This document shows, piece by piece, positions 33,564 through 40,010 of a stretch of DNA of 55,295 bases. A program made the position numbers and the translations under genes. This stretch comes from Clostridiales bacterium (GTDB lineage: Bacteria > Bacillota > Clostridia > Lachnospirales > JAISER01): positions 1 to 55,295 of the forward strand of contig JAISER010000080.1 of assembly GCA_031263985.1 (NCBI GenBank), given 5' to 3'. Position 1 is the first letter of the stretch, and each line of letters opens with the position of its first letter. Below the pieces are notes generated by a model, which saw nothing but the letters and a program-made list of their open reading frames with translations, was not told where the DNA came from and did not search any database.

Positions 33564-34238
33564 TGAGAGTCCTCCGTCTAAACATCTCTCGCCGTCGAAC
33601 AATTCAACGGCGATAGCCTAAAGTATATTTGTTTTACCTGTTGTTGTCAATGCCTTTAGCATATTTTTACAACGTACTTAAAACCGTTTTCAAAAGTCCT
33701 TCTTCGCCTTCGGATGCAACCGCGATTCTGAACGCGTCCGCCGCTTTCATCCTTTTCTTCACCAATTTACCTTTGATATTTCCCCCGCCGTTTCCATGTT
33801 TTTTACCGTCCGCCGTTTTATATTCCGCCAGCGCTCAACTCCAACGCCTGTTTTGAGCGCCGCGGCTGAGAACGCGCGCGAATCGGCGAACCCTTTTTCA
33901 GACCGTTTTCACGCCCTAAAACGATTTTTGGCTCATCGGACCTTTCCCATAGTTTTTCTTATTTTACATATTTACTCTAAACGTATTAATTCCTTTAAAA
34001 ACCATTGTATTATATCAATAGTTTATGTATAATATCGTTAAACGTACATAGCCGCAATTAAAAAATCAATAATAACAAACTTTCATTTCACTCCTTACAT
34101 GAAAAGTTAACGGCGGCTAGGCGTCTTTTAAAAGCGGTAGTCAAAGAAATTGCATTTTACATCACTCTTTCGAGCGCGGCGTCATTTAATTAAAGTCTGG
34201 TCTTGCTGACAGTCAAGGCCCAAGCTCATAAAAAACAT

Positions 34239-34397
34239 TAGAGCCTGTTCAAGATCTCCATTTTGCGTTTTTCAGCTTATTTTCCGCCACGCTTTGTCAG
34301 CGCTCTTCGCGTATATTCTTCAAACGCGCGGCGTTCGCGCTTGGCGAAAGATCATCACAAAAAAATCCGCTAAAAATGAGAACTTGAACAGGCTCTA
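34239..34397. mobile_element. MITE-like inverted-repeat element, family 1 (complete)
   Basis: 159 bp flanked by TA with ends AGAGCCTGTTCAAGATCTCC and GAACTTGAACAGGCTC. It lies immediately upstream of the first lipoprotein gene, 15 nt before its start codon, so it forms the leader and may separate the array from the upstream spacer. Confidence 0.85.
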
Positions 34398-34411
34398 AGA
34401 AACGGGGGGTG

Positions 34412-34585
34412 TTGAAAATTAAGAACATAGCTAAACTCTTGATATGCGCGACTATAGCGATATCAATGACCGCCGCTGTTTCCGGATGCAAAGCCGCCGG
34501 ACTGAATCATTACGTTACCGTTAATCTAGACGAATCTAACGAGGAAGAGCCTGTAACGGTGGAAGAGTCTTATGTGTTCAGATAA
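34412..34585 (+). CDS. Micro-lipoprotein 1 of the array
   Basis: 57 aa. Basic N-terminus (MKIKNIAK), hydrophobic core and lipobox AVSG-C with Cys26, giving a 32-residue acidic tail (NLDESNEEEPVTVEES). Start is TTG (or GTG one codon earlier) right behind a run of six G. Predicted diacyl-glyceryl lipoprotein of the outer membrane leaflet side. First and most 5' member of the array; function unknown. Confidence 0.7.
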   Translation: MKIKNIAKLLICATIAISMTAAVSGCKAAGLNHYVTVNLDESNEEEPVTVEESYVFR

Positions 34586-34737
34586 CCCGCCGTCCCTCGC
34601 CGCATTTAAAAGAACTCCGCTATCCGCGGCGATTTCCTTGCGCCCTTGACCGCCTACCGGTCCGAGGTGCGCGCGTCTTAATCCGGTAACGGAAACGTTC
34701 TTAAAAGATCCGAAAAACTTTAAGGAGGTTCTTAGAA

Positions 34738-34872
34738 ATGAACGGCTTATTTAAGTATTTATCCCTGATCGCTGTAATAATAGCCAGCGCGTTCACGTTC
34801 TCCGCTTGCAGGAAGTTTATCGTGCAAGATGACGGCAGTTTGATCGAACAAGCTATAAACTATTTTGAATAA
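34738..34872 (+). CDS. Micro-lipoprotein 2 of the array
   Basis: 44 aa with RBS AAGGAGG. Signal MNGLFKYLSLIAVI..., lipobox TFSA-C at Cys24, mature tail CRKFIVQDDGSLIEQAINYF plus Glu (21 residues). No recognised domain. About 150 nt of spacer on each side. Confidence 0.75.
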   Translation: MNGLFKYLSLIAVIIASAFTFSACRKFIVQDDGSLIEQAINYFE

Positions 34873-34971
34873 CGACGTTATATTACATGTTTTAAAGAAA
34901 CGCGACGGCGAAACGATAGACGGACGCGTTCGCGCGCCGCATTATAAAAAATCGTGGAGGAAAAAATCATT

Positions 34972-35094
34972 ATGAAAAAATCATTTAAATATTTATTAAT
35001 GGCCGGCGTATTAATGATCGCGTCGCTCGCGGTTTCAGGATGCACGGAATTTTACGTGCCAGCCGCTCTCGCCGCCTCTTTTATGAGTCAATAG
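34972..35094 (+). CDS. Micro-lipoprotein 3 of the array
   Basis: 40 aa, start MKKSFKYLL shared almost exactly with member 6, lipobox AVSG-C at Cys24, mature tail of 17 residues (CTEFYVPAALAASFMSQ), neutral and hydrophobic. RBS GGAGG, TAG stop. Confidence 0.75.
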   Translation: MKKSFKYLLMAGVLMIASLAVSGCTEFYVPAALAASFMSQ

Positions 35095-35150
35095 TAAAGG
35101 CGCTCAAAAAAACGCGCTTTCATAATTTCAATTAAGGAGATGTCCTACTT

Positions 35151-35291
35151 ATGATGAACAAATTTTTATGCGGTTTCGCGCTTGTCGCGGCCATAGCCCT
35201 CGCCACGGCGGGCTGCTCCAAAGTATTCTACCCCAAAGACGCGGAGATCGAGCCAGCTCCCGTGGAAGCGGAGGAAACCGTAGTCGCATAA
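35151..35291 (+). CDS. Micro-lipoprotein 4 of the array
   Basis: 46 aa beginning with tandem ATGs; lipobox ATAG-C at Cys22 (or Cys21 from the second ATG). The 25-residue tail starts CSKVFYPKD and ends acidic and Glu-rich (PVEAEETVVA). RBS AAGGAG. The 306 nt after it hold no gene that I recognise. Confidence 0.75.
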   Translation: MMNKFLCGFALVAAIALATAGCSKVFYPKDAEIEPAPVEAEETVVA

Positions 35292-35597
35292 TGCGGTATC
35301 AATTCTTATTATGTCAATTTTTAATCATACGATACGCGTCACACGCTAGAAAGCGATCACGCCATAATTAAATCCCAGAACCGGTGATTTTTGTCAAGGG
35401 ATCGCTTTCTAAAAAAACAAGAAAACCTTGGCGGCGGCGAAAAGCGTTTTCAAATTCGCATATAACTCCTTGCCGCTGAATAATGTCAATTTCGCTCCAT
35501 TCCTTAATAAAGCGTCCTTTTAGCGCGCCGTCGATCGTCGCCGCGCGTCTTCAACCGCGTTTATAACACATAAAAAATCTAGGGAGGTTTTAATAAA

Positions 35598-35777
35598 GTG
35601 AAAAACGCTGTTAAAATTTTCTTCGGATCTTCTATGCTGCTCATATTAGCCATATCTTCCACAGGCTGCGTACAACACATTTTACCGAAATCGCCCGACG
35701 TTACTGTAATTACGGACAAAAAAGAGACCGCGGAAGAAATTGGCGCGGAAGAAGATATCTACGGCGCCGATTTTTAG
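35598..35777 (+). CDS. Micro-lipoprotein 5 of the array
   Basis: 59 aa, GTG start behind GGGAGG. MKNAVKIFFG..., lipobox SSTG-C at Cys24. The 36-residue tail begins CVQHILPKSPD and ends acidic (EEIGAEEDIYGADF). TAG stop. Confidence 0.75.
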   Translation: MKNAVKIFFGSSMLLILAISSTGCVQHILPKSPDVTVITDKKETAEEIGAEEDIYGADF

Positions 35778-35961
35778 AAGGAATAATATCTTAACGGCGC
35801 GAATTGAACGCGTCGCGGTTAACGCGTGACAAGAAGCGCGTTAAGCTAGCCCCGTCGGTCGCAAGCTCGCGACATGCATAACCGCGCGAAAATCATGCGG
35901 CGTCGTTCGTCACTATTCTAACTATTGGCCGACTAGTAATTGAGAGGAGTCTTAATTTACC

Positions 35962-36117
35962 ATGAAAAAATCATTCAAATATTTATTATGCTCAGCTTTG
36001 ATAATAATTTCAGCGTCCGCGTTCAGCGCCGGCTGCATAAATAAGATCGTCCCTTCCTCAGTTGAAGAAGCCGCGACCAATACCGGCCTACCAGCTGGCT
36101 TGGCCGATTATCTTTAA
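35962..36117 (+). CDS. Micro-lipoprotein 6 of the array
   Basis: 51 aa. MKKSFKYLL as in member 3; lipobox FSAG-C at Cys25; 27-residue tail CINKIVPSSVEEAATNTGLP... RBS GAGGAG. Likely a diverged duplicate of the same ancestral unit. Confidence 0.75.
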   Translation: MKKSFKYLLCSALIIISASAFSAGCINKIVPSSVEEAATNTGLPAGLADYL

Positions 36118-36159
36118 TAACAAACCGTCATCATATTAAAAAATTGAGGAGATTTACAT

Positions 36160-36423
36160 ATGAAAAAATCATTGCGGCATTTATTCGGCGCAGCTATTAT
36201 GATAACCGTTACAGCGTTTACTATCGGCTGCACCAAGATATATACGCCCGCTAATAAAACTTCATCTTCCCAGAACACAAGCGCTCCGGCCGCGAATACG
36301 ACGAATAACCAAAAGTCCGCGGACCAAAAGCCCACAGACCAAACGCCGTCGACATCTTCTGATTTACCGATAGATATTCCCGGCGATTACGCGGATTTGA
36401 TTCCGCCCGGATTTTTCCAATAG
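36160..36423 (+). CDS. Micro-lipoprotein 7, longest member
   Basis: 87 aa. MKKSLRHLFG, lipobox FTIG-C at Cys24, then a 64-residue low-complexity tail rich in Ser, Thr, Asn, Gln, Pro and Asp (for example CTKIYTPANKTSSSQNTSAP), ending DLIPPGFFQ. The tail would form an extended tether. RBS GAGGAG; only 42 nt after member 6. Confidence 0.85.
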   Translation: MKKSLRHLFGAAIMITVTAFTIGCTKIYTPANKTSSSQNTSAPAANTTNNQKSADQKPTDQTPSTSSDLPIDIPGDYADLIPPGFFQ

Positions 36424-36488
36424 GCTCTGAAATGGCGATTTAAGTCATTTTAGTAAAACTTCGTGATAAAAAAAAGGAGGATTTACCT

Positions 36489-36587
36489 ATGAAAAACAAA
36501 ATTAAAGCTTTATTGTTCTCCTCTCTGATCATAACGCTTTCAGTGGTGGCGTGCGCTTGCGCGGACCCTTCCGCATTTCTCGCTTAG
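36489..36587 (+). CDS. Micro-lipoprotein 8 of the array
   Basis: 32 aa. MKNKIKALLF..., two possible lipobox cysteines (VVA-C at 22, ACA-C at 24), leaving a tail of only 9-11 residues (CADPSAFLA from Cys24). RBS AAGGAGG, TAG stop. Too short for any folded domain. Confidence 0.75.
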   Translation: MKNKIKALLFSSLIITLSVVACACADPSAFLA

Positions 36588-36757
36588 CGTTAGCCTCACG
36601 TGAGAACGCTCGCTTATGGAACGCGTAAAACAAATGATAAAACTGGCTTCGAACTACATATAATGACATTAATCTTATTTAGAACGCGTTTCAATCGCGA
36701 CTGTAAGGCCACCGCTTTAAAAATATCAAATTATTACATGAAGGGAGTTTTTAAACC

Positions 36758-36853
36758 ATGAAAAATAAAATCAGAACCTTTTTCTGCTTAGCCTTGATCG
36801 CGACGGTCTCCGCCGTTATAAGCGCTTGCGGCCCTTCCCTTATGCCTTATTAA
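36758..36853 (+). CDS. Micro-lipoprotein 9 (tandem set, copy 1)
   Basis: 31 aa. MKNKIRTFFCLALIATVS..., lipobox VISA-C at Cys24, mature octapeptide CGPSLMPY. RBS AAGGGAG. It is the first of three tandem copies spaced about 151-152 bp; it differs from the next two at several positions. Confidence 0.8.
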   Translation: MKNKIRTFFCLALIATVSAVISACGPSLMPY

Positions 36854-36908
36854 TGTCCTTTTTTCAAACGTGCGAATGAATAAAATCATTAAAGGAGATG
36901 TTGGCCCT

Positions 36909-37004
36909 ATGAAAAACAAAATTAGATTCCTTTTCGGCTTCGCCTTAATCGCGGCGGTCTCCGCTGTTATAAGCGCTTGCGGCCCTTCAGTTATTCCTTA
37001 TTAA
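36909..37004 (+). CDS. Micro-lipoprotein 10 (tandem set, copy 2)
   Basis: 31 aa, identical in protein sequence to copy 3 at 37061: MKNKIRFLFGFALIAAVS..., lipobox ISA-C, mature CGPSVIPY. RBS AAAGGAGA. It lies 55 nt after copy 1, with near-identical spacer DNA. Confidence 0.82.
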   Translation: MKNKIRFLFGFALIAAVSAVISACGPSVIPY

Positions 37005-37060
37005 TGTCCTTTTTTTCAAACGTGCGAATGAATAAAATCATTAAAGGAGATGTTAGCCCT

Positions 37061-37156
37061 ATGAAAAACAAAATCAGATTCCTTTTCGGCTTCGCCTTAA
37101 TCGCGGCGGTCTCCGCCGTTATAAGCGCTTGCGGTCCTTCCGTTATTCCCTATTAA
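37061..37156 (+). CDS. Micro-lipoprotein 11 (tandem set, copy 3)
   Basis: 31 aa, same peptide as copy 2; the period between the two starts is 152 bp and includes leader and RBS. Only a few silent or spacer differences, so the duplication is recent. Followed by a family-1 inverted-repeat element after 27 nt. Confidence 0.82.
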   Translation: MKNKIRFLFGFALIAAVSAVISACGPSVIPY

Positions 37157-37183
37157 TATCTCTTTTTCAAGGCTTTCGAATAA

Positions 37184-37351
37184 TAAGAGCCTGTTTAATA
37201 TCTCCATTTCGCGTCTTTTCGGCTTATTTTCCGCCACGCTTTATCCGCGCTCTTTGCGTATATTCTTCAAATACGCGGCGTTCGCGCTTAAGCGTTTAGC
37301 GAAAAATCATCGCAAAAATCCGCTAAAAGCGAGATCTCAAACAGGCTCTGA
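37184..37351. mobile_element. MITE-like inverted-repeat element, family 1, inside the lipoprotein array
   Basis: 168 bp with ends AGAGCCTGTTTAATATCTCC and GAGATCTCAAACAGGCTCTG; the right TA is mutated to TG. It interrupts the array between members 11 and 12. Confidence 0.82.
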
Positions 37352-37413
37352 GAGTTAACTAACTAAAGAAGTAAGCGAAGACATCATACCCCAAAGGAGG
37401 GAAATCTAATCTC

Positions 37414-37512
37414 ATGAAGACGAAAATAAAAGGATTCATATTCTCATCTTTGCTTATAACGTTTAGCGTTATAGCCTCCGGTTGCTTGCAGTTGCCTGAT
37501 ATCGCGGTATAA
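37414..37512 (+). CDS. Micro-lipoprotein 12 of the array
   Basis: 32 aa. MKTKIKGFIFSSLLITFS..., lipobox IASG-C at Cys24, mature nonapeptide CLQLPDIAV. RBS AAAGGAGG. Signal peptide close to that of member 8. Confidence 0.78.
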   Translation: MKTKIKGFIFSSLLITFSVIASGCLQLPDIAV

Positions 37513-37648
37513 CTGACGCGACCTCGGTTCCGCGCAATGACGAAAATAGAGAATTATAATTAACTCACCTTGGTTTTCGTCATTTAGAGCCTGAACCGCG
37601 CCGTTTGTTACGGCGATCTAAATACATTCAACATACGAACGTTATGTC

Positions 37649-37725
37649 GCGGGGAACAGTCGCTTGGCGATTATTCCACTATAAAAGCTTAGCTTTTAAC
37701 AACGCCTCGTTTAGCCGTTCCCCGC
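37649..37725. repeat. 77-bp imperfect inverted repeat
   Basis: Outer arms GCGGGGAAC and GTTCCCCGC, inner arms GGCG/CGCC and a central AAAAGCTTAGCTTTT near-palindrome. This could form a cruciform or a structured RNA. There is no T tail, so it is not a typical terminator. It may be an element end or recombination site. Confidence 0.5.
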
Positions 37726-38032
37726 TTATTCAATCTCACCGCGAACTCATACTCCCGCGCTCAATAGGCCAGCCAATCTCAGACCGCGAAACGAAAACCT
37801 CTCATCTCGCGATAACGCTTCAGTCGTTATCCGCACATTCTTACCAAATAAAACCATGCTATAAAGACTCTCTTCTTATATTCCAGGCAAAATCAGTTCC
37901 GATCCGCCTCAGACTTTGGCGGTCATCGGAGCTGTTTTTTTACGCTAACCCCGAACCGCCCACTCTTACCTCGGCCCGCTGAACATTTTACAGATATTTG
38001 TGGAACAATCCAAATTTTTTTTAATATTTGTA

Positions 38033-38061
38033 TTGCTTAATAAAGCTATTTAAGTTAAAAT
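38033..38061 (+). promoter_or_regulatory. Putative sigma-A promoter upstream of lipoprotein 13
   Basis: TTGCTT (38033-38038), 17-nt spacer, TAAAAT (38056-38061). The distance to the gene at 38301 is about 240 nt; a closer promoter at 38239-38266 may be the main one. Confidence 0.4.
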
Positions 38062-38238
38062 ATAGTAGTCAGATTGTATTCTAAGAAAAAATCCTGATGG
38101 CAAATGGTGTTTCGCGGAAATTTCTCAACCGCGCATTCGTGTACGTTAGATATGGGATTACTTATTCAGCGAATCGAGAACGTCCGCTTTTTATCGTAAA
38201 ACCGCGTATTAATACGCGTGTTTTAGCGGTTTTCGCCG

Positions 38239-38266
38239 TTAACTTAGCGAATGCCGCGAATATAAT
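38239..38266 (+). promoter_or_regulatory. Repeated-unit promoter of lipoprotein 13
   Basis: TTAACT (38239-38244), 16 nt, TATAAT (38261-38266), embedded in a leader GCGAATGCCGCGAATATAAT that recurs before members 14 and 17 and in diverged form before 15. Confidence 0.65.
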
Positions 38267-38300
38267 AAATTCAAATTGGGGAGAAAAGGAGGTGTTACTG

Positions 38301-38426
38301 ATGAAGTACAATCTTAAATCTTTATTAGGAGTAATCTTTGTGGTAGTCGCGGCTGTTATCATGTGCAGTTGCACTCAAATCAACGTACCTACGGACCCAG
38401 TCGTTATTGATGAAGTTCAAGTTTAA
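38301..38426 (+). CDS. Micro-lipoprotein 13 (second block)
   Basis: 41 aa. MKYNLKSLLGVIFVV..., lipobox MCS-C with cysteines at 22 and 24, tail CTQINVPTDPVVIDEVQV (18 residues). RBS AAGGAGG; an upstream in-frame extension has no RBS and is rejected. Founder-like member of the second block, closest to member 17. Confidence 0.8.
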   Translation: MKYNLKSLLGVIFVVVAAVIMCSCTQINVPTDPVVIDEVQV

Positions 38427-38428
38427 TT

Positions 38429-38514
38429 TTTATTAGGGCGCTTTTATGATAGTCACGGCGATTATCGCGCGTAACGGCGCTAAAGTCAGCGCGCCTGTAG
38501 AATTACTTGTTTAA
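38429..38514 (+). pseudogene. Decayed micro-lipoprotein copy
   Basis: TTATTAGGGCG...ATGATAGTCACGGCG... aligns with the 3' two-thirds of members 13 and 17. It reads MIVTAIIARNGAKVSAPVEL then LV and stop, where member 17 has VIAAALIVCSCTQITVPSEL. Both cysteines and the 5' end are lost. It shows that copies are also dying in this array. Confidence 0.6.
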
Positions 38515-38612
38515 TATGACTTTTGGTACATAGAACTTAATTTTACTGAAAGCGGAGCGCTTTGAAATTCGCCATTTTTCGTAAGACAGCGAAAATGCGC
38601 GCGTTTTCGCCG

Positions 38613-38640
38613 TTGACTTAGTGAATGCCGCGAATATAAT
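38613..38640 (+). promoter_or_regulatory. Repeated-unit promoter of lipoprotein 14
   Basis: TTGACT (38613-38618), 16 nt, TATAAT (38635-38640), 33 nt before the start codon. Same leader sequence as at 38239 and 39543. Confidence 0.75.
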
Positions 38641-38673
38641 GGATTTTGAACTGAAAAACAAGGAGGCGTTACA

Positions 38674-38772
38674 ATGAAGCGTAAACTCAAATCCTTATTA
38701 GGCATAATTCTTGTATTAGCTACGACGGCTATCGTGACTGGATGCTTTCCTCATGGGGTGATAACTTTTTAA
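38674..38772 (+). CDS. Micro-lipoprotein 14 (second block)
   Basis: 32 aa. MKRKLKSLLGIILVLATT..., lipobox VTG-C at Cys24, mature nonapeptide CFPHGVITF. RBS AAGGAGG. Tail shares the HGV.TF pattern with members 15 and 16. Confidence 0.8.
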   Translation: MKRKLKSLLGIILVLATTAIVTGCFPHGVITF

Positions 38773-38950
38773 ACGCCGTCACCATCCTTTCAGTCATCGC
38801 TTACAAATATAGTGTCTTTAAGCGGCGTTCTTTTGGCGCATAGAACTTATTTTATTGAAAGCGGGTCGCCTTGACGCTCACTCTTTTTCGTAAAACAGCG
38901 CATGCCACGAATATAATGAATTTTAAGCTGGAGAAAAGGAGGTGTTACGA

Positions 38951-39046
38951 ATGAAGCGCAAACTCAAATCTTTATTAGGCGTAATTCTTGTGATAACTAC
39001 GACGGTTATCGTGTGCGGATGCACTCACGGGGTGTTCACTTTTTAA
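38951..39046 (+). CDS. Micro-lipoprotein 15 (second block)
   Basis: 31 aa. MKRKLKSLLGVILVITTT..., cysteines 22 and 24 (VCG-C), mature octapeptide CTHGVFTF. RBS AAGGAGG. The leader keeps TATAAT (38912-38917) but its -35 is weak. Confidence 0.8.
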   Translation: MKRKLKSLLGVILVITTTVIVCGCTHGVFTF

Positions 39047-39269
39047 ACGTTGTCACCATCCTTTTAGTCGCCGCTTACAAACATAGAGTCTTTAAGTCGC
39101 GTTTTTTTGGCGTTAGGACCAGCTCACCTAATAGAATCGCTTGTTTGAGACGACTTTTGGCATATAGATTTACTGAAAGCGATCTGCCTCGACGCTCACT
39201 CTTTTTCGTAAAACGGCGCATGTTACGAATACACTGAATTTTAAGCTTGGGGAAAAGAAGGTGTTACGA

Positions 39270-39374
39270 ATGAAGCGCAAACTCAAATCTTTATTAGGCA
39301 TAATTTTTGTGATAACTACGACGGTTATCGCGTGTGGGTGCGTTCCTCGTCCTCACGGGGCGTTTGTCTTTTAA
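39270..39374 (+). CDS. Micro-lipoprotein 16 (second block)
   Basis: 34 aa. MKRKLKSLLGIIFVITTT..., ACG-C at Cys24, tail CVPRPHGAFVF (11 residues). The RBS is AAGAAGG and the leader -10 has changed to TACACT, so its own expression may be reduced. Highly similar to member 15 over the signal peptide. Confidence 0.78.
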   Translation: MKRKLKSLLGIIFVITTTVIACGCVPRPHGAFVF

Positions 39375-39542
39375 ACGTTGTCATCATCTTTCAGTCGCCG
39401 CTTCGCTCACAAACATAAGGTCTTTAAGCGGCGTTTTTTTGGATATATAGAACTTATTTTTTCCGGGAACATAGCGCCTTGGCCTCCGCTCTTTTTCGTG
39501 ACACCAGCATCTTAACGGCGCGCGTTTTAGCGGCTTTTGTCG

Positions 39543-39570
39543 TTGATTTGGCGAATGCCGCGAATATAAT
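39543..39570 (+). promoter_or_regulatory. Repeated-unit promoter of lipoprotein 17
   Basis: TTGATT (39543-39548), 16 nt, TATAAT (39565-39570), in the same GCGAATGCCGCGAATATAAT leader as members 13 and 14. Confidence 0.72.
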
Positions 39571-39606
39571 GAATATTAAAGTTTAAAAAAAAGGAGGCGC
39601 TATTTA

Positions 39607-39717
39607 ATGAAGAACAAAATTAAATCTTTATTGGGTGTAATTTTTGTGATAGCCGCGGCGCTTATCGTGTGCAGTTGCACTCAAATTACCGTACCTTCAG
39701 AACTGCTTGTCGTTTAA
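39607..39717 (+). CDS. Micro-lipoprotein 17 (second block)
   Basis: 36 aa. MKNKIKSLLGVIFVIAAA..., VCS-C with cysteines 22 and 24, tail CTQITVPSELLVV (13 residues), clearly related to member 13. RBS AAGGAGG. Confidence 0.8.
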   Translation: MKNKIKSLLGVIFVIAAALIVCSCTQITVPSELLVV

Positions 39718-39791
39718 GCGGCATTATTTTAGATACTATAAAAAACTTATTTTCTTAAACTATTATATTATAAGGGAGTTGTCTTGATCTA

Positions 39792-39938
39792 ATGAAAAAA
39801 TCACTTAAATTCTTATTGACCGCAGCTCTTACGGTTCTTCTTGCGGTCGCAATATCAGCCTGTTCACCTATTGATGAGGTTGATGAAGAGCCGGAGCAGG
39901 ACGTTCCAGTCGTCGTCGAAGAGGACGTAATTTCGTAA
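39792..39938 (+). CDS. Micro-lipoprotein 18, last of the array
   Basis: 48 aa. MKKSLKFLLTAALTVLLAV..., lipobox ISA-C at Cys24, acidic 25-residue tail (CSPIDEVDEEPEQDVPVVVE then EDVIS). RBS AAGGGAG with a longer spacer. Its signal peptide is nearer to the first block (members 3, 6 and 7). Ends 24 nt before the terminator. Confidence 0.8.
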   Translation: MKKSLKFLLTAALTVLLAVAISACSPIDEVDEEPEQDVPVVVEEDVIS

Positions 39939-39962
39939 TTTAATCTCGCTGACCAAAGAAAG

Positions 39963-39998
39963 AGCGTCCGTTTTCATAAACGGACGCTTCTTTTTATC
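39963..39998. terminator. Bidirectional terminator between the array and the recombinase gene
   Basis: Perfect 11-bp stem AGCGTCCGTTT / AAACGGACGCT with a 4-nt loop TCAT and the T-rich tail TCTTTTTATCTT on the plus strand; A-rich on the other side, giving Ts on the minus strand. It closes both converging transcription units. Confidence 0.9.
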
Positions 39999-40010
39999 TT
40001 TGCCCCGCGT

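Larger units (their letters stand above)
33219..34238. other. Long gene-poor spacer between fabH and the lipoprotein array
   Basis: About 1 kb without a recognisable gene. It contains a family-1 element fragment (33431-33460), a 12-bp triple repeat (33528-33563) and, on the minus strand near 33660-33830, an open stretch of about 50 codons (ending KTVLSTL) that lacks a convincing start and that I do not recognise; it may be a gene remnant. The last 300 nt are A/T-rich. The fabH promoter should lie in the first 200 nt but no clear match was found. Confidence 0.5.
36740..37156 (+). repeat. Three tandem ~152-bp gene units (lipoproteins 9-11)
   Basis: Each unit has the leader GTGCGAATGAATAAAATCAT (in the second and third), RBS, 31-codon gene and a short T-rich spacer. 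Starts lie at 36758, 36909 and 37061. Units 2 and 3 are nearly identical. Confidence 0.88.
37513..38300. other. Spacer splitting the lipoprotein array
   Basis: 787 nt without a supported gene. A 125-codon open frame at 37605-37982 has no RBS and reads as compositionally random. It contains a 77-bp inverted repeat (37649-37725), a promoter-like pair TTGCTT-17-TAAAAT (38033-38061) and the leader promoter of member 13. Confidence 0.5.

Noticed and set aside
33629-34032. Two overlapping plus-strand open frames upstream of the lipoprotein array
   Set aside because: No RBS and low-complexity residue runs; composition fits the shadow of A/T-rich non-coding DNA.
37605-37982. 125-codon open frame on the plus strand in the array gap
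   Set aside because: No RBS, biased toward Ser/Arg/Leu as in random frames, no motif, and it crosses the 77-bp inverted repeat.
38097-38300. Extended N-terminus for lipoprotein 13
   Set aside because: The extension lacks an RBS and covers the promoter leader repeated before other members; the ATG at 38301 has AAGGAGG and a signal peptide.
34412-39938. Toxin-antitoxin or bacteriocin cluster as the identity of the array
   Set aside because: No immunity, transporter, peptidase or antitoxin-like genes are present; kept only as possible analogies.
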